Shown: piece after piece, positions 10,087 to 18,059 of the stretch
Position numbering within the stretch: position 1 is the first letter of the stretch
Layout of the letters: every line of letters starts with the position of its first letter
NCBI GenBank assembly: GCA_016936495.1
Contig: JAFGXT010000329.1
Coordinates: forward strand, 1-35,536
Reading direction: 5' to 3'
Source: Victivallales bacterium
GTDB taxonomy: Bacteria; Verrucomicrobiota; Lentisphaeria; Victivallales; SZUA-371
DNA length: 35,536 bases
Notes under the pieces: generated by a model
What the model was told of the DNA's origin: nothing
Database searches by the model: none
What the model saw: the letters and a program-made list of their open reading frames with translations, nothing else
Translations under genes and position numbers: made by a program

Positions 10087-11862
10087 CTATAATCCGACCG
10101 TCGTCTTGCGTCGAAATGCGACGCATTCGCGTCGTCCGAGCGAACCAGTCATCAATTCTTCAAATTGCTCACGGTACTTTTCCGGCATAGTCCTGAAATG
10201 TTTTTCCCTAGCCAGAAAAATGGTTCCGGCAGGAGCTTCGAGCATTTCATGAAAACCGCCATGAAAAACAAATATCGGGTGCAATGGAGCATCTGCATGA
10301 CGTTCCGGCAACAACGCCAGAATCCTGTCGACCAGACGTTTTCTGCCGCTGTCCTTTTCTTCCGGTTTGGTTATGGTCTGCTCCTGCTGCGCTTGAGTGG
10401 GTACGCGGGCTTCGGTTGCGGAAAAATACTTCCCGGTAAAACGGCGTTCGGGCGGGATGTTTACCAGATATTTAAGTTCATCTCCATCCGGACCAAGTCT
10501 GTAAAAGTATAATTGGTCATTGCCGCGCAAAGTATCCAGTTTAAGGGAGAAGTCGCGTGCGTTTTCCCTATGGTTTTCCACCGGATCGAGGGTTATCCGT
10601 ACCGTGATCATACATCCGGCACAGACCGCCAGCAGTATCTTGCGCTGCCACTCGCCGTTCATATTTTTATGCACGTATATAACCACCACGCACAACGCCA
10701 CAAACACCAGCGCCGGAAATAACACCGGCAATCCGGAATCGATATTCAATAAGCGCAGCACCAATGCGGCTATCAGTAAAGTAGCCAAACCCAGAAAAGG
10801 CATTATCCGGCTGACTATAAAAAATATTTTTTGCAGTATAGTGAAGAATTTGAACCGGTCAGGATTGAAAAATATCCAGCCGCAAAGCAATGCCATCGGT
10901 GGAACTGACGCGATCACATAGCGTAAATGTTTACTGCCGGGAATACTCATGCCCAGCAATATAAGCAACGCCCAGCAACAGAGCATACGCATAAAGACCA
11001 GCTCGCCGGAGTCAGTCTTTTGCGGACGCGCGAATATCCTGTTTCCGTAAAACACTCCTACCGCTATCGCCAGCGGATAAGTAACCGAATATGATCCTAC
11101 CGCATTAGTGAAGTAATACCATATAGGATGCGCTTTGCCCATCCGGCCTATGACCTGATTGAATAGAAACAGTTCCACCAGCTCTTTGCCGCCGGCTTCC
11201 AGGCATAGCCATATCGAGACCACCACGCATATAAAACCGGTCAAGCCGCAGATCGCGCCCCATAACAATATCCGCTTCCAGTCCAACCGCGCAAGATGTA
11301 TCGCTATTACCGCCGCCGCCGGAATCGCTATTCCTAACGGTCCGCGGATGGAATAACTGCCGATCAGCAACAGCGGAATCCATAACAGACGTTTACGTCC
11401 GTCGCCTTCCGCTGCCGTATAAGCGACATACACACTCATCACCGCCGCCGCCGCTACAAATACATCCAGTCCAGGAGCCCGGATTATTTCCAGATACTGA
11501 AACGACAGAAAACACATCACCACTCCGTAAAAGCCGAGATCCTTTCTAAAGCGTTCTCCAAGCAGATAAGTGAACACCAGCATCAATACCGTCGCGATCG
11601 CGGTGGGTAGTGTTGCCGTAAACATATTTATATAAGCGCCACCCAGAGAGGTGATATACATCATTATCATCATGGTCGAAGGATAATCTGTATAGGGCTT
11701 GCCGTAAATGGTAGGAAACAGTCCGACGCCATATTGTTCCATTTCCGCGACAAACAGCGCGAACCGGCTGTTTATGCGAATAAATTCCAGACCATACAGA
11801 CCGCTTAATGACGCTATCAGCCCAATAAGCACAATAAGTGTAAGCGCATGACTTTTTTTCAA
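10087..11862 (-). CDS. Glycosyltransferase family 39 / ArnT-like multi-pass membrane protein
   Basis: 591 aa, many TM segments; EQYGVGLFPTIYGKPYTDYPSTMM (GT39-like loop), SIPGSKHLRYVIASVPPMALL. Confidence 0.78.
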   Translation of the reverse strand: MKKSHALTLIVLIGLIASLSGLYGLEFIRINSRFALFVAEMEQYGVGLFPTIYGKPYTDYPSTMMIMMYITSLGGAYINMFTATLPTAIATVLMLVFTYLLGERFRKDLGFYGVVMCFLSFQYLEIIRAPGLDVFVAAAAVMSVYVAYTAAEGDGRKRLLWIPLLLIGSYSIRGPLGIAIPAAAVIAIHLARLDWKRILLWGAICGLTGFICVVVSIWLCLEAGGKELVELFLFNQVIGRMGKAHPIWYYFTNAVGSYSVTYPLAIAVGVFYGNRIFARPQKTDSGELVFMRMLCCWALLILLGMSIPGSKHLRYVIASVPPMALLCGWIFFNPDRFKFFTILQKIFFIVSRIMPFLGLATLLIAALVLRLLNIDSGLPVLFPALVFVALCVVVIYVHKNMNGEWQRKILLAVCAGCMITVRITLDPVENHRENARDFSLKLDTLRGNDQLYFYRLGPDGDELKYLVNIPPERRFTGKYFSATEARVPTQAQQEQTITKPEEKDSGRKRLVDRILALLPERHADAPLHPIFVFHGGFHEMLEAPAGTIFLAREKHFRTMPEKYREQFEELMTGSLGRRECVAFRRKTTVGL

Positions 11863-12084
11863 ACCGATCTCTCTGCTTGTTACGTTTGTTTATCTTGTTT
11901 TGCCAACGATTCTTTATCGTTCGCGAATCCCCTTTTTTCAAAATAATCCGCAAACTGATTAAATCAAACAGCGCTTCAAAATTTGTCTGTAAAAACCCCC
12001 TCGGCAGAGCGGCACTTTGTCGTCTTTTTGTTAAGATTCTGTAATTGCCGTGTCTATAATGACTTATGAAAAAGATTAAAAAAA

Positions 12085-12100
12085 ACACTATATATTGTGT
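12085..12100. promoter_or_regulatory. Putative NrdR box upstream of the anaerobic RNR operon
   Basis: acactatatattgtgt fits the NrdR-box consensus acaCwAtATaTwGtgt; a degenerate second copy (acactgcaatattgtgt, 12113-12129) lies about 29 bp downstream and overlaps a TTGACA -35-like hexamer (12110-12115). Confidence 0.7.
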
Positions 12101-12263
12101 TTTTTTTGTTTGACACTGCAATATTGTGTGTTAATGTTAACTTATATAACGGGGACACGGCAAATACAGAAACGGGATTTTTCGCCGCTGATCTGCCGCC
12201 GGGACGGATGATAGTCATCACTGGTTTTAAAGCGTCAACTTCTTTATCGGGGACTGAAAAGAA

Positions 12264-14270
12264 ATGCCAAAAACAGACACTACTGTAATGAAACTCAAGA
12301 AGCGGGATGGAAGACTTGTAGACTTCGAACCGGAACGTATCGCCATCGCGGCCGGCAAAGCTCTTAAAGCGTCAGGAACGGAAAACAGCAAGCTCGCCAC
12401 CACCATTTGCAATGATGTAGTGAGATTTCTTGAGAAAAAAGGCTTTACTGGCAATACCCACCCCGATATAGAACTGGTTCAGGATTTGGTGGAAAAATCC
12501 TTCATTAAACGTGGTTTGTCCAAGGCCGCCAAATCATATATCATTTACCGCGCCCAGCACGAGAAAATACGTGAAGGCAAAAAGATCATGATGGACGTTC
12601 AGGATCTGGTCGCCTCTTACCTTGACCGTGCGGACTGGCGCGTCAACGAGAACTCCAACGCTGGATATTCCTATGCCAGTCTGCTCAATCATGTCAGTGG
12701 TACGGTTGTGGCGCGTTATACCTTGTCAAACATTTATCCTGCGGAAATAGCCGAAGCGCATACCAGCGGGGATTTTCATTTACATGACTTGTCTTGCGGT
12801 ATCGTCGGTTACTGTGCTGGCTGGAGTTTGCGTCAATTGTTGACCGAAGGTTTCCGGGGGCGCGAAGGTCGTGCCAGTGCCGGACCGGCAAAACATTTTG
12901 ACACTGCGCTGGGGCAGATCGTCAATTTCCTGTCTACCCTTCAGACTGAGTGGGCGGGGGCACAGGCATTCAGCTCATTTGATACTTTGCTGGCGCCTTT
13001 TGTTCGCGAAGATAATCTTAATTATATCGAGATCAAACAGAACATCCAGCAATTTGTTTTCGGGTTGAACATTGCAAGCCGCTGGGGTCAGACTCCGTTC
13101 ACCAATTTGACTTTTGACTGGGTGGTGCCGGAAGACTTGAAAAATCAGGCGGTGATTATCGGTGGAAAAGTTCAAGAAGGCAAATACTATCGCGATTATC
13201 AACCGGAAATGGAACAGATCAACCGTGCGTTCCTCGAAGTGATGAGCGAAGGCGATCGCGACGGCAGGATTTTCACCTTCCCGATTCCTACCTATAATAT
13301 AACCAGCGACTTTGACTGGGATAGCGATAACGCTAAACTCTTGTTCAGCGTTACCGGGAAATACGGCTTGCCGTTTTTCCAGAATTTCATCAATAGCGAT
13401 CTGAATCCCGGCGACGTCAGAAGTATGTGCTGCCGTCTGCAAATGGATATTCGTGAGCTGCGTAATAAGACCGGCGGACTTTTCGGTGCCGGGGAACAGA
13501 CCGGTTCAATCGGCGTTGTTACCATCAATATGCCGCGTTTGGGTTACATCTCCAAGGACGAAAAAGAATTTCTGGCACGTCTTGCCGGGCTTATGGATAT
13601 GGCGAAAGAATCTCTGGAAATCAAGCGCAAGGTCGTACAGCGTTATCTCGAAGGCGATTTGCTGCCATATACTCAGACTTATCTGGGAACGTTGAAAAAT
13701 CATTTCAGCACCATCGGACTGGTTGGTCTCAATGAAGCCTGCCTGAACTTCAAGGGCTGTTCGATTTTTGACAAGGAAGGGCTTGAGTTTTCAGAACGGG
13801 TACTGGTGTTCATGCGGGATCGCATCGCCGACTACCAGGAGCAGACCGGGCATATCTACAATCTCGAAGCAACTCCGGCGGAGGGGACCAGTTTCCGTCT
13901 GGCGAATTTGGACAAAAAGAAATTCCCGGATATTATCACCGCGGGAGATTCCAATCCGTATTACACTAATTCATCTCAGTTGCCAGTGGGCTATACCGAT
14001 GATATTTTCGAAGCGCTTGACCTTCAGGAACCGCTTCAGAACAAATATACCGGTGGTACAGTGTTCCATGGCTTTATGGGAGAACGCATCGAGGATCCGG
14101 ATCAGGTGGCGTCTATGGTCAAACGCATCGCCGAAGGCTATAAGATACCGTATTTCACCATTACGCCGTCGTTCAGTATCTGTCCGGTTCACGGATATAT
14201 TCCTGGAGCTCATGAAGAATGTCCGCATGAAGTTCCGGGTGCGGATCAGTTTAAAGTAGTTAACGGATAA
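12264..14270 (+). CDS. nrdD: Anaerobic (class III) ribonucleoside-triphosphate reductase, large polypeptide without the glycyl-radical tail
   Basis: 668 aa; N-terminal ATP-cone (KLKKRDGRLVDFEPERIAIAAGKAL), catalytic domain (FHLHDLSCGIVGYCAGWSLRQLL; PFFQNFINSDLNPGDVRSMCCRLQ), ending YFTITPSFSICPVHGYIPGAHEECPHEVPGADQFKVVNG* before any RVxGY motif. Confidence 0.93.
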   Translation: MPKTDTTVMKLKKRDGRLVDFEPERIAIAAGKALKASGTENSKLATTICNDVVRFLEKKGFTGNTHPDIELVQDLVEKSFIKRGLSKAAKSYIIYRAQHEKIREGKKIMMDVQDLVASYLDRADWRVNENSNAGYSYASLLNHVSGTVVARYTLSNIYPAEIAEAHTSGDFHLHDLSCGIVGYCAGWSLRQLLTEGFRGREGRASAGPAKHFDTALGQIVNFLSTLQTEWAGAQAFSSFDTLLAPFVREDNLNYIEIKQNIQQFVFGLNIASRWGQTPFTNLTFDWVVPEDLKNQAVIIGGKVQEGKYYRDYQPEMEQINRAFLEVMSEGDRDGRIFTFPIPTYNITSDFDWDSDNAKLLFSVTGKYGLPFFQNFINSDLNPGDVRSMCCRLQMDIRELRNKTGGLFGAGEQTGSIGVVTINMPRLGYISKDEKEFLARLAGLMDMAKESLEIKRKVVQRYLEGDLLPYTQTYLGTLKNHFSTIGLVGLNEACLNFKGCSIFDKEGLEFSERVLVFMRDRIADYQEQTGHIYNLEATPAEGTSFRLANLDKKKFPDIITAGDSNPYYTNSSQLPVGYTDDIFEALDLQEPLQNKYTGGTVFHGFMGERIEDPDQVASMVKRIAEGYKIPYFTITPSFSICPVHGYIPGAHEECPHEVPGADQFKVVNG

Positions 14271-14381
14271 TAATTAAAAGCAATAAGTTGTATTCACAAT
14301 AATAATAACAAGAAGCTTGTTCCTGACCAACCACCCGTGGGAAGCTACAAGGGGAAACAAAACCAAAAGGAGAATGGGAAA

Positions 14382-14540
14382 ATGGCAAAGTGCGGAGCAA
14401 AAACAGAGATCTATAGCAGAGTGACCGGTTATTTCAGACCCGTATCCAACTGGAACAAAGGAAAAAAAGAAGAGTTCAAGGACAGAGTTACCTTTCTTGT
14501 TCCCGCTGAACAGGCTGATTCCAGAGAAGCTGTAGCTTAA
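14382..14540 (+). CDS. Separate glycyl-radical C-terminal segment of NrdD (52 aa)
   Basis: MAKCGAKTEIYSRVTGYFRPVSNWNKGKKEEFKDRVTF... matches the canonical NrdD C-terminus (RVxGY glycyl-radical motif). AAGGAG at 14367-14372, 9 nt before ATG. Same frame as nrdD, separated from it by TAA TAA. Confidence 0.88.
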   Translation: MAKCGAKTEIYSRVTGYFRPVSNWNKGKKEEFKDRVTFLVPAEQADSREAVA

Positions 14541-14555
14541 GTTGGTCGTCAAATA

Positions 14556-14597
14556 GTGCCTTTTCGCTTGCTCCGCGGGAAGGCGCTTGATTTTTTT
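14556..14597 (+). terminator. Putative intrinsic terminator/attenuator between the small glycyl-radical ORF and nrdG
   Basis: GTGCCTT...AAGGCGC stem (one G-T wobble) followed by TTGATTTTTTT. Confidence 0.55.
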
Positions 14598-14628
14598 ATA
14601 AACATAAATTAAAAGACGGAAAGAAAAA

Positions 14629-15345
14629 ATGAATATTCGCGGATTACAGCGTTTTTCTCTGGTGGATTATCCGGGCAAACTCGCGTGTATTGTATTTGTC
14701 GGCGAATGCAACTTCCGTTGTCCTTACTGTCATAATCCATGCCTGGTATTCGATCCCGAAAGCCAGCCGCTTATTACCGAAACAGAATTTTTTGATTTTC
14801 TGTCCAGGCGCACAGGCAAGCTTGATGGCGTGGTCATCAGTGGCGGTGAGCCCTCTCTGCGCAACGCATTGGAAGATTTTGCCCGCAAAATCAAAGAAAT
14901 GGGATTTTTTATCAAACTGGACACCAACGGCAGTACCCCCGACCGGGTCATTGAGATGCACCGCAAAGGTTATATTGATGCTTTCGGCATTGATTACAAG
15001 GCGCCGACGGAACTGTATAATTCAATTTCCCGCAACAATGCCGTGGATCTTGCCGCCAAAGTCCGCAAACTTATAAAATACGCAATCGACAACAATATTC
15101 CCACGGACATCAGGACAACGGTGCACAAATCGCTCCTGTCTGAAGATCACCTCCGGGAAATGCGTGTAGAGCTCGACACGCTGGGTGTCAGGCAGTGGAC
15201 ATTGCAGCAATTTCACCCGGTGGACATCATCGACGATAACCTGCTGGAGCAGGAAACCTATTCTGACCGGGATTTGCTCAATATCTCCCGCAACCTGGGT
15301 TCCGACACTAAAGTGCGCGGCCTCACCGGTATCCATATCCACTAA
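14629..15345 (+). CDS. nrdG: Anaerobic ribonucleoside-triphosphate reductase activating protein (radical SAM)
   Basis: 238 aa; CNFRCPYCHNPC (CxxxCxxC), VVISGGEPSLR, immediately downstream of nrdD. Confidence 0.93.
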   Translation: MNIRGLQRFSLVDYPGKLACIVFVGECNFRCPYCHNPCLVFDPESQPLITETEFFDFLSRRTGKLDGVVISGGEPSLRNALEDFARKIKEMGFFIKLDTNGSTPDRVIEMHRKGYIDAFGIDYKAPTELYNSISRNNAVDLAAKVRKLIKYAIDNNIPTDIRTTVHKSLLSEDHLREMRVELDTLGVRQWTLQQFHPVDIIDDNLLEQETYSDRDLLNISRNLGSDTKVRGLTGIHIH

Positions 15346-15351
15346 AACCGC

Positions 15352-15537
15352 TCAGCCTGAGTTTACTTGTCCGTATTTTACCATAGCCTGAATGATGGCT
15401 TTATTGCCATTGGCATTGACACATGCCACGGGGCTGCTGAAGGGCTGCCAGCCATGTTTGAGAAGTTCCTGTACTTTGCCGCTAAGGCTCGATGGTGACG
15501 AGCCTTCCACAATCCGGTAATCCGTCACGTTTTTCAC
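15352..15537 (-). CDS. DUF1737-like small protein
   Basis: 61 aa; MKNVTDYRIVEGSSPSSLSGKVQELLKHGWQPFSSPVACVNANGNKAIIQAMVKY resembles the DUF1737 pattern (YrIVe...V...L..GWqp...QAMVK). Confidence 0.7.
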   Translation of the reverse strand: MKNVTDYRIVEGSSPSSLSGKVQELLKHGWQPFSSPVACVNANGNKAIIQAMVKYGQVNSG

Positions 15538-15785
15538 TTTTCATCTCCTGACGCAAGTTGCGACAATCGCGTCAATTTGCTGATAAGAAACACTGTGTCA
15601 ATTCAATATAAACACTTTACGGCAAAAGGCAAATTTACTTTGAAGATTTTCTTCAAGGGGGGATAAAAATAGACCACGTTGCCAGCCGTAACATTTTTTC
15701 TTCCGCATCGCTTCGCCCGCTCAGAAAAAGTGTTACTGATATGTCAAACTTTAGCGAGTTACAATGCGTTGCAGGTAATACATTT

Positions 15786-15836
15786 CGCCTTCGGCGACCA
15801 GCGTCCCGGCGCTGGATCCCGTCCCGGCACTGCCGG
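15786..15836. other. Cluster of three short GC-rich hairpins in an intergenic region
   Basis: CGCC-TTC-GGCG (15786-15796), CCAGCG-TCCCGG-CGCTGG (15798-15815), CCGGCA-C-TGCCGG (15824-15836). Confidence 0.5.
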
Positions 15837-15979
15837 TTGAGTTTGTGCGGCTTCGCTGATTTTTTATTTTTTTATTTTTTGCAATACAATCGTAAATAGC
15901 GGATTTTTATCATGATGCAGATGCAATTATTGTTTACAGACGTTAAATTGTTTAAAGACCGGAAAATTACAGCGTCTGC

Positions 15980-17461
15980 ATGGGAGAAAAAGTGGTAAAG
16001 AAAAATAAAGATCAGTTCCGTCCGGGTGATGTCCCGGCGAAACCAGGAGTATATGTATATCGCGACCGCTTTGGCAAGGTCATATATGTGGGCAAAGCGT
16101 CAAATCTGCGCCGCAGGATGTCTCAGTATTTCCAGCCCTCGCGGATGAATACCGCCGACCCCAAACTGCGTTCGTTGATAAAATCCATTTATTCCTGGGA
16201 GTTTTACGCGGTGAAAAATGAAGACGAATCGCTTATTCTGGAATCCCGTCTTATCAAGGATTATGCGCCCCGCTATAATGTGCTGATGCGTGATGACAAA
16301 CGCTTTTTGATGTTGAAAATAAATCTTAATGAAAAATTCCCTCGTCTGACTCTCGCCCGGGTCAGAAAAGATGATAATGCTTTGTATTACGGCCCTTTCC
16401 CTAAGGGAACCGCGCTTAAGGCGGCGGTGGAATATCTGAATCGCCATTTTGGATTGCGGGTATGCCGTTCGCTTGATCCGGGTGAAGAGGAACACCGCCA
16501 TTGCCTTGCCAGCATTATCCGCGATTGCTCCGAGCCGTGTATCGGCAAGGAAAGTCCAGAGGGGTATATGGAGCGAATTGAAGCGGTTAAAAAAATATTT
16601 TCTGGCGATCTCAAGACCGTACGCGAAGAACTTACCGCGAAAATGTCTCAGGCGGCACAGGCGCAACGCTATGAGCAGGCCGCAAAGTGGCGCGATATCA
16701 TTGAGGTGTTGGATACCGCTTTCGGCGACAAAAACCGTTCTTTCCGCTTCGCTTCGATACCCGCGATGACCGGCGAAGAATCCGTATTTGATCTTCAGTC
16801 CGCGCTGAAATTACCATCTCCGCCTGTTTTGATAGAAGGTTTTGATATTTCAAATATCGGCGGTACGTTGGCGGTTGCCAGTCTGGTTTGCTTTGAAAAC
16901 GGTAAACCCTGCCGGAGCCGTTATCGGCGGTACCGCATAAAAACGGTTGACCATAGTGATGATTTTGCCATGATGAGCGAGGTAATAGAACGATGCTATG
17001 GACGCCGCCTTAAAGAAGAGCGTCCGCTGCCTGATCTGATAATGGTGGACGGTGGCAAGGGACAGTTGAGTTCTGCAATCGACGCGCTTGTCCGTACCGG
17101 AGTTCCGCCGCTGCCGGTCATCGGCCTGGCGAAAAAGCACGAGGAGATTTTTCTGCCTGGCAGATCTGAACCTGTCGTGCTCGATCATTCACGTCCGGCA
17201 TTGCGATTGCTTCAGGCATTGCGCGACGAAGCTCACCGTTTCGCGATAAGCTATCATCGCATGTTGCGTACCCGCCGACTTCAGGAATCCATCCTTGACG
17301 AATTGCCCGGGATCGGCGGGGAACGTAAAAAATCATTGCTGAAAAGTTTTGGTTCTCTACGGGAATTGCGTAAAGCGTCGCCGGAGCAGATAGCGGAAAA
17401 AGTCCCTGGAATCGGCATGAATTTTGCCATAAAGATCCATGATTTTCTGAAAAAGAAATGA
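15980..17461 (+). CDS. uvrC: Excinuclease ABC subunit C (short form)
   Basis: 493 aa; GIY-YIG (KPGVYVYRDRFGKVIYVGKASNLRRRMSQYF), four-Cys region, UVR motif (YEQAAKWRD), RNase H-like domain (IEGFDISNIGG; LIMVDGGKGQLSSA), C-terminal HhH (LDELPGIGGERKKSLLKSFGS). Confidence 0.95.
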   Translation: MGEKVVKKNKDQFRPGDVPAKPGVYVYRDRFGKVIYVGKASNLRRRMSQYFQPSRMNTADPKLRSLIKSIYSWEFYAVKNEDESLILESRLIKDYAPRYNVLMRDDKRFLMLKINLNEKFPRLTLARVRKDDNALYYGPFPKGTALKAAVEYLNRHFGLRVCRSLDPGEEEHRHCLASIIRDCSEPCIGKESPEGYMERIEAVKKIFSGDLKTVREELTAKMSQAAQAQRYEQAAKWRDIIEVLDTAFGDKNRSFRFASIPAMTGEESVFDLQSALKLPSPPVLIEGFDISNIGGTLAVASLVCFENGKPCRSRYRRYRIKTVDHSDDFAMMSEVIERCYGRRLKEERPLPDLIMVDGGKGQLSSAIDALVRTGVPPLPVIGLAKKHEEIFLPGRSEPVVLDHSRPALRLLQALRDEAHRFAISYHRMLRTRRLQESILDELPGIGGERKKSLLKSFGSLRELRKASPEQIAEKVPGIGMNFAIKIHDFLKKK

Positions 17462-17487
17462 TGATCATTGGAAGAATAAAAAAGAAA

Positions 17488-17563
17488 TGGCATCCCCAGG
17501 GGGATTCGAACCCCCGTTGCCGGGATGAAAACCCGGTGTCCTAGGCCTCTAGACGATAGGGAC
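17488..17563 (-). tRNA. tRNA-Glu (UUC)
   Basis: Complement: GTCCCTATCGTCTAGAGGCCTAGGACACCGGGTTTTCATCCCGGCAACGGGGGTTCGAATCCCCCTGGGGATGCCA. Cloverleaf, anticodon TTC, encoded CCA. Confidence 0.96.
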
Positions 17564-17610
17564 GCGTCTTAAAACAACTGATTTCTGTTCTGTCCATAGA
17601 TACCATAAAA

Positions 17611-17686
17611 TGGCATCCCCAGGGGGATTCGAACCCCCGTTGCCGGGATGAAAACCCGGTGTCCTAGGCCTCTAGACGATAGGGAC
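17611..17686 (-). tRNA. tRNA-Glu (UUC), second identical copy
   Basis: Same 76-nt sequence as 17488-17563, 123 bp away. Confidence 0.96.
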
Positions 17687-18059
17687 GTCAGAACTCAGTC
17701 ATTCGCTCTTTGGGAGCGAGGAGCCATTAATTTACATTGACGCTTGAGCTTTTCAAGCCCGAAAATAAAAAAAATCAAAAATATTGTTTTCAGTAGTAAA
17801 GGTTCAGGTTTTTTCTCAGGAGAGCCATGTCCGATTTGTACGATAAGACTCTCTCTTGTGCTCACCGGATTTCATTCCGTTTGGCGCGCTTTTTACTGAT
17901 CTTCAGCTTGTATTCTTCTTTAATATAACCGCTCCCCCTCTGGAAATAGACCTTTAATTTATATATACGTTGTTGCAATTTTAGCTTTGAGCATTTAATT
18001 TCTAGAGTATTGTGGTAAGTTTTAACAGAAGTTGTAAGAGGTTCCGTCAGGAGAAATAA

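Noticed and set aside
11546-12121. 191-aa minus-strand ORF overlapping the GT39 start and the NrdR-box region
   Set aside because: Its 3' half is an alternate frame of the well-supported GT39 gene, and its start lies in the nrdD promoter region.
12975-13442. 155-aa minus ORF inside nrdD
   Set aside because: Antisense shadow ORF of a strongly conserved coding sequence.
14268-14381. Stop-codon readthrough or programmed bypassing producing fused NrdD
   Set aside because: Two consecutive TAA codons and a strong independent SD for the small ORF make separate translation simpler; kept only as a testable alternative.
14274-14552. 92-aa minus ORF opposite the small glycyl-radical ORF
   Set aside because: Antisense to a segment with a clear NrdD tail motif; no family resemblance.
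17488-17686. Possible CRISPR-like direct repeats
   Set aside because: The repeats are two tRNA-Glu genes with full cloverleaves; no repeat-spacer array was seen in the window.
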